A DNA stretch of 64,000 bases from Sipunculus nudus (GCA_026874595.1 CM049310.1:79971056-80035055), one strand, 5' to 3'; shown: positions 38,100-47,492, counted from the first letter of the stretch. Numbers and translations: made by a program. Notes: generated by a model not told the origin, from the letters alone.

Positions 38100-39590
38100 C
38101 CTTTAAATTAACAGTTGAGAGCTCGCCACACAAGGAGCAGAGGGATGTGTTTTATAGGCTGCTATAGGAACACATCATCAGTTTATATTCATGAAATCAA
38201 GGAGGTGATCGCATCACTGAATAGACTTATGACAAGGCAATAGCTGCTCTTCAACTACAGAGAGGGGTTTAGTGCCTAGAAGGTAACCACTTCAAGTTCC
38301 GGTGTACTAAACATTTCAAGCTACAAGAGATTGGCTCAAGGATGATACTGTACTGGAAAAAGTCATTGTGTCCACTTGTCACGAAATAAGACATATTTGA
38401 TACAATCAAAAGGTAATTACCAACTTGTTAAAATATGCTGATGGCTTTCAGTATTGCTTCTTTATTTGGACATTTATGTCTTAATTATATTTATTATTTG
38501 TGTTTTTTACCTGTCAAACTGCAGGAGATTCGATCATGGAACCTTCAGTGTACCAAGACTACATGACTGTAGATGCTTATGAAGTCACCAACAGGACCAG
38601 ATACTTTTGACACCATCATAAGGCAATTAACAAAGTAGATTAACGTGGGGGAGGGTTTCCAACACAATTTGTACTCTGATATTTAGATCATGTATATAAT
38701 TTTTATTGTTTGTGAATTTGAGACTGTACAGCATATTGTAATTTTATCATACTAACTTTAATTATTTAAAAGAAATATATATTTGTTATGTGTATAGGTG
38801 TCATGTAAGAGTAGGTCACTCTGGTTGAAGCAAAACCTGGGATGAAATCAAGCAAAACTACTATTGGATCCGACATGATTTGATCCAGATATTTCTCCGT
38901 TCATGCCCGGAATGTTCTACCCATGTTCAAATAAAGAAACCACCAGCAGGGAAACCTATCATTTACCTGGGCTTCATGATCTGTATGCAAATAGACCTCA
39001 TAAGTGCATTCTGCATATGCCGGATCATTTTACCAAGTTCAGCTGGAAGCATCCCTTGCCCTCAAAGCATGCTACTGAAGTACTTGACAAGCTTACCCAG
39101 ATTTTCTTGATTTTTGGCTCCCGAAAGATTCTTCAGTCTGACAAGGGGAAGGAGTTTGTTGCTGGAGTCATCAATGATCTCAACAGTGCTTGGCTTTGCA
39201 TGGTGATCATCCATGGAAGAACGCTTCATCCTCAGTATCAAGAATACATTTACAGGGCAATGGAGATCTCCTGCTGTACTTGGTAAGTGGTTAGAGGAGC
39301 ATTCAGGGTGGGCAGATGGTTTATTGTATGTGACATATGCAATGAACACCTCTATCAGCGCAACTACGGGGAAATCACCTTATAAAGTAGTCTTTGGCCA
39401 GCCACCTTGCAGGTGTTCTCCTTGAGATTCTGGCTGACTGAAGCGTTCATGCTGAGGAAGAAATGCTGGGTACGTTTGAAGAGAATGTGATCAGACCAGA
39501 AACCGGTCAGGCATCAGATCTACAATATGCAAGTGAACCATCCAACCAGCCAGACCATTATATCTCCCTCTCAAAAATGTGTGCATGTTC
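38100..39590 (+). pseudogene. KRBA2-like integrase gene, decayed (retroviral-type integrase core)
   Basis: The stretch reads VGHSG-SKTWDEIKQNYYWI, then RHDLIQIFLRSCPECSTH and KKPPAGKPIIYLGF: the zinc-binding N-terminal integrase domain and linker. Next comes the rve core: CMQIDLI, DHFTKFSWKHPLPSK, RKILQSDKGKEFVAGVINDL, then LGKWLEEHSGWADGL, VTYAMNTSISATTGKSPYKV and VFGQPP. Two catalytic aspartates are seen (QIDLI and LQSDKG). The glutamate region after PQYQ is scrambled. Frame changes near 39000, 39240 and 39290 and several stops show decay. An upstream segment (38110-38410) ends at AAAAG/GTAATT, and exon-like starts follow at 38525 and 38799, so introns existed. The closest family is KRAB-A domain-containing protein 2 and its invertebrate relatives, domesticated from LTR or Ginger-type integrases. 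Confidence 0.8.
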
Positions 39591-40409
39591 TATGTCTCCC
39601 TCTCATTAATTAATTAAGCAGGTGACCTGCTTGGCTGTCTTTGTCCACTTTTTGATCAGGTCATTTCCTTTATTGTCAGAACAAGTGAGTCTAATATTGA
39701 CCCCTTCATTTTACAACCCTGTCTGCTGGACTGGGTGCTGCTGCGGCTTACAGTATTACGTCTGTGAATGCTATTTGCTGATATCTTCAAGGAACACCTG
39801 GCTCCATTACAATTTAGCTGTCTGTGTATACCATGCATAAAGAGTCTGTGCTGACTTTCTCCAACTCACTACACCCTGCAAACCAGCTCCTGATACTGGT
39901 ATCTACATGAACATTTTGACATTCCTGCTGGGCTGAAGTATCTAGAAACTGGGTAAGTGTCAAATTTCTGAATGTAATTTCATAATATGTAATAAAATTT
40001 CTGTATGTAATTTCATTATTATTGAGCTGAAATCAAGCTATAACTTGTACTACATGTCTTGCATTTATTGCTAAAAGTATACCAATGAAACTAAATATTA
40101 GCTCTTTTATTTTTAGATTATCCTATTCAACAGATGGATGGATTATAAACATAAGGTGACCTATTAATACCTTAAACTACGTACTAATAACACAAGCACT
40201 ACATATTAAGTGCATTTGTGTGCTTGCGGTATTTTTTGGTGTAAGGTTGTACCAATAAGCAGTGTCTACTGGTTGTCATTCAGATGCTGTAGTAAAAACC
40301 TTATGTGGCAGGCAGTGCGTTGTTCTCTTCAAGTGCGTCTGTTGTTGTCAATTGTTTGGAATCCAACCAAAACAACCTACATTACTTTTGTCTTTGTTTA
40401 GAACTCACA

Positions 40410-40493
40410 ATGCCAAGGCCAAGGAAAATTAAACGAAGTGTCCTAGATGAACAGTCTGAATGTACAGAAGCCAAAGCACTAAGTAATAGCGAG
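40410..40493 (+). CDS. Candidate first coding exon of a small two-exon gene
   Basis: After a pyrimidine tract and AG (40400-40401) an exon begins AACTCACA and the ATG at 40410 opens 28 codons: MPRPRKIKRSVLDEQSECTE, then AKALSNSE. It ends at GAG/GTGCGT in phase 0. The basic start is typical of a nuclear protein, but no family is recognised. It can join in phase either to the exon at 47306-47653 or to an alternative open stretch starting at 40837 (ASRFYFLGSMKVHSGKQ..., stop at about 40962), which also has a GGACAG acceptor and phase 0. The intron to 47306 contains the whole antisense retroelement. There is no transcript evidence, so this is an inference from splice sites and phase. Confidence 0.35.
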
Positions 40494-40694
40494 GTGCGTC
40501 AGTATGTGTTAACTTTTTATCTACGTCTGTTACCTGATGTAAAGTTGCTTTATAATCCAAAAAAAGGTTAATTTACCATTCTCTTAATAAATTTGGAAAA
40601 AAAATTAATAATTTTTTTTACAGGGTATTGCCCTGTGTAATTATATTTGCGCTTACAGCCCTTATCTATGTGTGATATCTGATAATGTAAAGTT

Positions 40695-40830
40695 GCTTTA
40701 TATACAAAACAGTTAACTTTCCCTTTCATAAATGTGAAAAAGTCAATATGACTTGTTTAAACAGCAATTCCCTGTGTATATTTTTATCGGATATTTCCCT
40801 GTGTATATTATAACCATATTTTCCTTTTAT
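40695..40830 (+). repeat. 136-bp direct repeat, left copy
   Basis: It aligns base for base with 47168-47303 (GCTTTATATACAAAACA... to ...TTTTCCTTTTAT), with only a few differences. It contains two CCCTGTGTATAT-like words. The two copies flank the tyrosine-recombinase retroelement. A more diverged tandem relative lies just upstream (about 40535-40690). Confidence 0.9.
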
Positions 40831-40989
40831 GGACAGGCATCAAGGTTTTACTTCCTGGGTTCCATGAAAGTACATTCAGGCAAACAGTCTCAAGCTCGTT
40901 TGGCATTCATACCTTATCATACTGCAACCGCACCTTGTCATATGCCATACCTATTCAAGTAACAAGACAATTTCTTATGGGAAAATATT

Positions 40990-41848
40990 GGACCACCAGT
41001 GGTGGTCCTCCCGGAAATTTAATACAAAGTAAGGTATGTATGCAATATGGGGGACTTAATTCCGCCACAGATTGCGGGGGTGTTCCTTACAGAAAGTAAG
41101 GACCGGTCCTGCAATCTTCCCCCCCATACTTCAGACTGTTTGCCTTTGTTGAAGTCCTTATAATTAATTTTCGCAGATGAGAAAGTTCTTGTACAATAAA
41201 AATGAAATACATGTATATGAGGAGACTCGCATCAGTTATCACCATAAATAGTTCTTGTACAACAAAATGAAATACATGTATATGAGGAGACTCGTATTAG
41301 GCATCAGTTATCACCTTTAAAAGTCCTTGTACAACAAAATGAAATACATGTATATGAGGAGACTCGCATCAGGTATCACCATTAAATATGTAATCTAAAA
41401 AAATTATTCCAGAGGTGGCCACTCTCGGGTCCACCATGTCATAACTAAAACGCCTAGGGTTCCTGTATCACTATAAAAATATTGTGCTAAGACCATAGGA
41501 TCCTGCTTGAGTTCTATATATAATCTAGCAAGAACTATGGAGGCCACTCTTGGGTCCTACCAATAACTATGACACTAAGTTATTCCTGTTCATTGCTATA
41601 TAAGTACTGAGCATGAGACCTGACTGGTTGTTATGGTGTCCAGACTGAGGTATAGTATAATGGTCCATTGTTGGCTATCATAAGCTATTACTTACATGAC
41701 CTATGGCTTCTGGTTAACATAACTAATGAACAAGATACCTATGGCTTCTGGCAAACATAACTAATTAACGGGATAGCCAAGTGTCCACTCACGGGTACAC
41801 CTGGGAAGATTTATTTTCTGTCATAAGGAGGCCACTCTCGGGTCCTCC
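40990..41848. repeat. Family of short hairpins in the retroelement 3' region
   Basis: Five related small inverted repeats share the theme GGAGGCCACTCTCGGGTCC. They are 40990-41011 (GGACCACCAGTGGTGGTCC, 8-bp stem), 41412-41434, 41539-41561, 41779-41801 and 41827-41848. Between them, 41046-41108 is a longer imperfect hairpin whose arms both contain a GATTGC/GCAATC pair and a CCTTAC/GTAAGG pair. Confidence 0.65.
41185..41395 (+). repeat. 3.2-copy tandem repeat in the retroelement 3' region
   Basis: Units of 66 and 71 bp start at about 41185, 41251 and 41322. Each contains CTTGTACAA(C/T)AAA, GAAATACATGTATATGAGGA and GACTCGCATCAG. The 16-mer ATGAGGAGACTCGCAT is exact in copies 1 and 3 (41217-41232 and 41354-41369), and its reverse complement lies in gag at 45132-45147. 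Confidence 0.9.
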
Positions 41849-41926
41849 AAATAATTATTCTATGCTTCTAAGTTAATCATGGGCATGAATTTCTAAGCAT
41901 GAGACCGTTGTATGATGTTATTGCAC

Positions 41927-42859
41927 TTAGTGTAACCGTATGTATGAATGAAATGCATTTGACCGCCACCTGCCCATATCCCTGATCTGTGAATCGGACA
42001 ATCCCCTGGCTGCTGCTTCGGTAGCAGCTCCTATCCTATAGGAATGTCCCTGATATTTTCCGTCCAGTTTTGCTGCAGACACGCATGCCCTGAGCGCTGT
42101 ATCAAATTTGGATCTAATGAAGGGAGTTCCCCCAGGATATGAGAATAAGGGGCCCGTGATTGTACTGCGAAGTCGCAAAAATTGAAGGAGTGCGGTGACA
42201 GGGCAGAGTCTGTTTCTACGCTGTAAGGTGATTTTCTCTATGGAACCTGCCTGAAGATTCTTGGAACTCCTGATTAAAAGGCTAATCCTTTCTACCTTTC
42301 CATTGCTACCTAAACACCTAACATCTCCAAACTGTAAAACCGTTGTTTTGGCTTTTTCTGACTGTGGCACTAGTTCCCCTACTCGGAAAAACCCATGAAA
42401 ACATGTTAGATACAGTGCTTTAAGTAGGGCTCTGTCATAGTAATCGTAGTTTTCTAGAGAATCTACCAGTTTTTGTAGAACTTCAGATGTGATGGGAAGT
42501 CTAGTGTCCAAAGTGGGTGTTTGTCTTTTTGCAGCCCAAACCAATTTTCTGATGGCTGGAGATTCTGTGGGGTCTGTTAGGGAACGCATCTTGTGCACGT
42601 AAGAAATTGCAGAACAATGGGACAGTAGAGAGCTACCTGCCATTTCCTTTGTGTAAAGATTAGTTAAGAAGAGGAATATTGTTGCAGCACTGACTGGAGG
42701 ACATGCCTTATCCTCAAAACCTAGACTGGCACAGAATTCCCTGAGCTTACGCCATACCTTGGTATAGGCTCCTCTTGTGGATGTTGCCAGCGACTTCTTC
42801 AGCAATGAAATGCCTGCCGACTTCAGCTCAGCGATGCGGGAAGTGGAGAATAAAGAGTC
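41927..42859 (-). CDS. Tyrosine recombinase of the retroelement
   Basis: Uninterrupted frame of about 300 residues, overlapping the end of the RT-RNase H frame. I favour a start upstream of 42805, because the frame reads RIAELKSAGISLLKKSLATS before that point; the upstream limit is inferred. Counting from 42805, the catalytic residues are Arg141 in FHGFFRVGEL, His254 and Arg257 in GHSYRIGAA, Trp280 in MGRWRSNAF and the nucleophile Tyr288 in FHSYIR. The N-terminal part (STRGAYTKVWRKLREFC) is the SAM-like core-binding domain. The enzyme would integrate the circular cDNA without target duplication. It is the only open frame of the element with no stop, although RT has three. Confidence 0.9.
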   Translation of the reverse strand, partial: DSLFSTSRIAELKSAGISLLKKSLATSTRGAYTKVWRKLREFCASLGFEDKACPPVSAATIFLFLTNLYTKEMAGSSLLSHCSAISYVHKMRSLTDPTESPAIRKLVWAAKRQTPTLDTRLPITSEVLQKLVDSLENYDYYDRALLKALYLTCFHGFFRVGELVPQSEKAKTTVLQFGDVRCLGSNGKVERISLLIRSSKNLQAGSIEKITLQRRNRLCPVTALLQFLRLRSTITGPLFSYPGGTPFIRSKFDTALRACVSAAKLDGKYQGHSYRIGAATEAAARGLSDSQIRDMGRWRSNAFHSYIRLH

Positions 42860-44640
42860 GGGACAGAGGCCATTGTCGGTCCTTCTTGTAGGAACCGCTG
42901 CATCTGAAAGCGCGAAAGGGAGTCTGCCAGGACATTTTTACACCCTGTGTGTCGCGCTTTAAAGAAGATGTTATGTTTCAAGCAGGTGAAAACCTGTCAC
43001 CTTACTAGAATCATGACTTGTTTATCTTTGGAAGTCTGGTTGTTTAATATGAATACAAGGGCCATGTTATCCGTTTGGATACCTACTTGCTTATTTTGTA
43101 AGATATGCCCCCACACCTCTATCACCAAAACAATAGGCATCATTTCTAAAATTACAATATTGTAGGCTTTCCAATCCTTTGGCCAAGGGCCACAAAACCA
43201 ACTGGTACCTAGTATTGCTGCAAATCCTAATTGTTGTGCAGCATCGGTGTAAAGGTCTAAGCTTTCCGAGGACAATATTCCCACTGACCGGAAAAAACTT
43301 TTCCCATTATACTGTTCAAGAAATGTTAACCATGTTCGCAAGTCCTCCTTAACATTCCTAGTTAGCTTTGTTTTTTGGAAAGTTTTTGCAAGCCCCATGG
43401 TGATGTCAATAAGTCTACTCAGAAATGGGCGCCCTGGGACCACCCCGGTGGCAAAGTTTAACAAACCTAACAATGACTGCAAGCTTTTTAGTGTAGCCTT
43501 TTTCTTTACAAGCGCTGTTTTTATCATATCCCTGCATTTACTCAATTTTTCTTCTGGAAGACGGACTATTTGGGCAACAGTATCTAGCTCTATTCCTAGA
43601 AACGTCAGTGTTGTTGAGGGACCTATGGTTTTTTCGTCAGCAATGGGTATTCCTAATTTCTGGCAGATCTATAAGAATACATCAAGTGCCCTCTGGCATT
43701 CACTCTTTGTTTTGCCTATGAATAAAAAATCGTCCAGCGCATGAATTACTTCGAAGCTTGTCTTTTGTCTAACAATGAATTCTATTGCTGTCGAGAACTT
43801 CTCAAACAAATTGCAACTAGCTGAGCATCCCATGGGCAGGCAGCGGTCATAGTAATATAGACCATCCCAAGAAAAACCCAGCAGGTAATATTCATTAGGA
43901 TGAATTGGGATAAGTCTGAAAGCTGACTGTATGTCCGATTTTGCCAAATATGCTCTTTTACCTGTGCTGTTTATTATATCGATGGCTTGAGAAATTGAAG
44001 GGTAATTTACGGTAGCATGTACCTTAGAAATTCCAACATTTACTGAGTCACCATCAGGGAAAGATAAAAGGTGAATTAATCTAAATTCTCACAGGTTTTT
44101 CTTGGGACAAACCCCAAGTGGGGAACAAACCAAAGATGTAAAAGGAGGTGCGGTGAAGGGACCCGCTATTCTGCCTGCATCTAGCTCTTTTTTAATTTTT
44201 TCTGATACTACTTGAGGGAACTGTCTTGCTGATTGCAAATTTTGTGGGACCCTAGGGCAAGGAGGAACTGAGCAACTTCTATTAAAACCATGTCTAAAAC
44301 CTTCCACTAGAAATTTTGTCTTTTTGCTATCAAAGCCTACCTCAGTGAGCATTGTTTCTAGTTCTTCGCCTTTACCGGCGTTTGCTTGAAAGTGCCGGTT
44401 CTCTCTGGCCCTGTTCGACAGGTAAGGGCAGTCTTTAACCGGGTGTTGGCCTTTGCATTTGGCGCAAACATGTTGGTAATTGCACCCACTGCAAAACTGG
44501 CCTTTGTTGAACCTAAAGCATGCCCCATCTTGAGGTGTTTTACTGTGGAAACCCCTGCTGCTTTTGTGAGATCCTCCCTGGTTCTGAAAAGGCCCCCCTT
44601 TTGCTGCCATTACGTTCTGCCCTGGATTTCTGTGATGCTT
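42834..44640 (-). pseudogene. Reverse transcriptase-RNase H of the tyrosine-recombinase retroelement
   Basis: A single frame runs from the gag zinc-knuckle region through RT and RNase H, broken only by three in-frame stops: TGA near 44090 (KKNL-stop-EFRLIHLLSFP), TAG near 43669 and TGA near 42995. RT blocks are EFRLIHLLSFPDGDSVN, KSDIQSAFRLIPIHP, LPMGCSASCNLFEKF and the catalytic LDDFLF (aspartates at about 43734-43729). RNase H shows LDLYTDAAQQLGFAAIL, ILEMMPIVLVIEVWG, QTDNMALVFILNNQTSK and the end NVLADSLSRFQ. The rest of the frame is well preserved, so inactivation is fairly recent. No methylase domain follows RNase H. Confidence 0.9.
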
Positions 44641-45554
44641 CACGTAAGGACCGGATACCCTGTATGCTTGCCATGCGAGCCTCCTGGTAGAGTTCTTGCT
44701 GTACCTCCTCCCATCCTAACCTCATTTCAGCCCTTCTCTTCCTAAATTCCCTATCGTAATATGACCAATCCCCCCCTTTGGCTGCAATCTTACGAACTTT
44801 CGGCATATATTTCATAAGGTGGGGGGCTTGAGATGCCCACTTCTCAGTATACACAGCCGTGAATACAATAAAGGCATCTGTCCACATGTTGATAGATGTG
44901 ATGGGAGAAGGTTTCTGTTTTGCCCACCTGATGGACACCTGATCCCCAGAGGAACCTATTTCGTCGCATTCTAGGTAGAACTTATCATGCTGTTCCTGAT
45001 TTAACAAGGAGCGTAATTCTATGAATTTGTCTGCCCATATATCCTCTCTGAGACCCTGCCAAACAGATGGGCTAAGTTTTACATGAGCTGTACCTCCACA
45101 AGCCTCACCAGAGCTAACATTTTTGCCTGACATGCGAGTCTCCTCATCTGTTATAGAAGAAACTGCTTAATTCATGTGTGATATCTTCTAGTAAGATGTC
45201 ATCCTCGGAGTCATCATCTGTCTCCACATCATTCCCTGTTTCATCTGGTTGGTTTCCATCGGTACATTTGCATGACTGAGCTTGATTTGCTCTACCCTTT
45301 TTCAGCTCCTGCATCTCCTTCTGGAGTGATGACACCGACAATACCAGCTGCGCCAACAGTGCTGATGAACTTTGCTCCTCGGCCAGAGTGCCTTTTCTGT
45401 TTTTACCATTCCTTGTAGTTTTGCTGGATGAACACCCGTTAGAAGATGATGTTGATGGCTGTTTATCAATCTGGCGACGCCTCTTTTGTGGCTGACATAC
45501 ATCTTGCGAGAAACGCGCTGGAGTCTTACGAATCCTTGATCCCCTGCCTGTCAT
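44540..45554 (-). pseudogene. Gag of the tyrosine-recombinase retroelement (two to three frames)
   Basis: Frame 1 (45554-45144) starts at ATG 45554 with a basic N-terminus (TGRGSRIRKTPARF), a Ser/Lys-rich linker, a coiled-coil-like LAQLVLSVSSLQKEMQELKK and an acidic tail. Frame 2 (45133-44540) contains LSPSVWQGLREDIWADKFIE, LRSLLNQEQ and WTDAFIVFTAVYTEKW. Frame 2 can be read upstream of its ATG (SSITDEETRMSGKNV), so one frameshift near 45150 probably split a single gag. Near 44560-44640 the frame changes again into the zinc-knuckle segment (CFRFNKGQFCSGCNYQHVCA, then KCKGQHPVKDC). That could be a programmed shift or decay. Confidence 0.8.
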
Positions 45555-45769
45555 CCTGAAACATAAAAAAGCACAGCAGCAGTTCAGTTACAAAACTAGT
45601 AACTGATCATGTATCTTATATGATCTTATATATCATGTATATGATCAGCAGGTGCAAGCTTGAATGTGTAGTGCTATTTATCTATATACATATAAATACA
45701 AGGCCAATTCTTGAGCTATGCCAAATTAGCATACTGCATTTTTTAAGTATATAATTAAAATATATATTC

Positions 45770-46085
45770 AAGTAGCCCACTGGACATTTTTTTCTGTTAC
45801 GCCATGTATAAGGATGTATGGCAAGCAAGTTAACACACTTTGTAGTACAAATATAGAGCAGCCCCTTGGGCATTTTTTTTTTACATAAATAAAAGTGCAA
45901 TATAGAGTAGCCCACCAGGCATTTTTTTTTTCCTTTTTGCATGTATACATGTGCGATATATACCAATTTTTATTTAAAAAAACAATAGTTTTGCATCTTT
46001 TTTTTTTTATACACCAGCTGCTTGGGCTTTTTTTTTGGGGGGGGGGGGGGGGAGCAAATATATACAAGCCCCTTAGGCAATCTCT
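45770..46085. repeat. Diverged tandem motif AGCCCCTTGGGCATTTTTT (about 5 copies)
   Basis: Related words occur near 45775, 45857, 45908, 46013 and 46067: AGCCCACTGGACATTTTTTT, GCAGCCCCTTGGGCATTTTT, GTAGCCCACCAGGCATTTTT, CAGCTGCTTGGGCTTTTTTT and AAGCCCCTTAGGCAAT. Each is a tiny palindromic core followed by a T-run. A T9-G16 tract (46028-46052) lies inside the array. The block lies in the leader upstream of gag. Confidence 0.65.
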
Positions 46086-46398
46086 TTATACCTATGAGCA
46101 AATGAACATAAGTCCCTTTTCTTATAAATTAAAAAAGGCCTCATAGCAATTGTATACAGGATATACATGGACCCAATTGGCACCTCTGAATATTCATAAA
46201 CCCATGCCTATAGGAAGCTGTGTGCCAGCTTAGCACACAAGTTTGTATAGCTTACTTATTGTTAACAAACACGGGAAAGTTGTCATCAGGTTACTCATAT
46301 ACAGTAATCCATGCCTGTTAAAAATTTCAGCAATTCTGATGTAAATCCGACCACTGGCGGAAATCCAAATGGTCAGTACAGATAGATGTTTGATCCCT

Positions 46399-46852
46399 TC
46401 ATACTTGACCCCGCAGAGCCCTTACAAGACCTCCCCTCAAACTTTTATACCAACACTTGGTACCGGTTGTATTAAAATGCACACCATCGTAATCAAACAA
46501 GTGGGGACCCCATGTAAAATTTTTTGTGTTATCCCACAATGTGGCAAAATTAGTGTCCCCTAATACCACCTCCAAATACTCGTTTGTAACACTGACCTAG
46601 CTTAAGTAATTGTCTGGATATTCCCTACCACAATAAGGGGGATAGCAGGGCCCCAGATAGGATACCAACACCCGTGAAACGCCAAATTCCTAGTACAAGA
46701 GCTCTGCCAACTTAAATATGCGGAAACCCACTACCTCGGGTCTACCATCAAAGCCTTTTTCCGAGAGGTAATTCCCCCCGTTGGCGAGCATAAAGATCTG
46801 TGGGTTTAAACTTTCTACCACGTCCATGTCGTACCGTCTAATTGGGCTATTG
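46399..46852 (-). pseudogene. SGNH-hydrolase-like domain, N-terminally replaced and broken
   Basis: The minus strand reads PIRRYDMDVVESLNPQIFML then ANGGNYLSEKGF, the block III region (GxND, here GGNY). After a stop at 46690 and frame changes it resumes as VTNEYLEVVLGDTNFATLWD, then FTWGPHLFDYDGVHFNTTGT and WYKSLRGGLVRAL, ending at a TGA (46399-46401). DGVH matches the DxxH catalytic motif. The block I GDS serine region is missing: upstream of 46845 the sequence is the inverted copy of the exon at 47306. Hydrolase domains of this fold are known in some Ngaro-type retroelements. Here it lies 5' of gag, an unusual position, or it is a relic of a neighbouring copy. Confidence 0.6.
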
Positions 46853-47036
46853 AGAGCAGCCAAAATGCAGCAGAAAATAACGGGTAGTGTTGGGGGCACT
46901 TTTTGTAATTCTTCCAGCATGTGTGACACCACTTTATATTCATATTTGACTGTGAACAGGAGCATACACGTTTCTTAATCAAGCCCTTGAGATATCTCCA
47001 GTTTTTGCAGCTTTTCAGTCAGAACCAGCAGCTATA
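46845..47036 (-). repeat. 192-bp inverted repeat, left arm
   Basis: The reverse complement of this arm matches 47301-47492 with two mismatches by my reading. One mismatch turns a CAA codon into TAA; the other changes GCA to CCA. The loop between the arms is 264 bp and contains the right 136-bp direct repeat and a small hairpin at 47101-47122 (TGGTTTTC/GAAAACCA). Confidence 0.95.
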
Positions 47037-47167
47037 AATATTATTAGTGAACGCAGGTCAATAAGACATTTATGGTTGGGCATGACATCATATTATTTTT
47101 TGGTTTTCACATGGGAAAACCAAAACAAGGTCAAAGTTCGCGTAGTAATTAATATGCTGGAAGTACG

Positions 47168-47303
47168 GCTTTACATACAAAACATTTAACTTTCCCTTTA
47201 ATAAATGTGAAAAAGTCAATATGACTTGTTTAAACAGCAATTCCCAGTGTATATTTTTATTGGATATTTCCCTGTGTATATTATAACCATATTTTCCTTT
47301 TAT
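47168..47303 (+). repeat. 136-bp direct repeat, right copy
   Basis: Partner of 40695-40830, offset 6473 bp. It ends within three bases of the start of the right inverted-repeat arm (47301) and supplies the pyrimidine tract and most of the splice acceptor for the exon at 47306. Confidence 0.9.
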
Positions 47304-47492
47304 AGCTGCTGGTTCTGACTGAAAAGCTGCAAAAACTGGAGATATCTCAAGGGCTTGATCAAGAAACGTGTATGCTCCTGTTCACAGTCAAATATGAATA
47401 TAAAGTGGTGTCACACATGCTGGAAGAATTACAAAAAGTGCCCGCAACACTACCCGTTATTTTCTGCTGCATTTTGGCTGCTCTCAATAGCC
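47301..47492 (+). repeat. 192-bp inverted repeat, right arm
   Basis: Partner of 46845-47036. It begins five bases before the exon start at 47306 and covers the first 187 bases of that exon. Confidence 0.95.

Larger units (their letters stand above)
40831..47167 (-). mobile_element. Tyrosine-recombinase retroelement (Ngaro/DIRS type) with flanking repeats
   Basis: On the minus strand, 5' to 3', it has an SGNH-like fragment (46852-46399), a repeat-rich leader (46100-45560), gag (45554-44560), RT-RNase H (44640-42834) and a tyrosine recombinase (about 42860-41927). Then comes a 3' region packed with short tandem and inverted repeats (41900-40980). It has no LTRs of the Gypsy type, no DDE integrase and no target duplication, as expected when integration uses a tyrosine recombinase. 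No adenine-methylase domain follows RNase H, and direct rather than inverted repeats flank it, which favours Ngaro over DIRS. The exact outer boundaries are inferred from the 136-bp direct repeats. Confidence 0.75.

Noticed and set aside
41185-41395. CRISPR-like array
   Set aside because: Only three units, with the whole 66-71-bp unit repeated (no unique spacers), inside a eukaryotic retroelement.
46690-46965. Minus-strand frame read as a separate gene starting MLLFTVKYEY
   Set aside because: Its first 40 residues are the inverted copy of the exon at 47306, and the rest is the SGNH fragment. It is a fusion created by the duplication, and a stop lies just upstream of the methionine.
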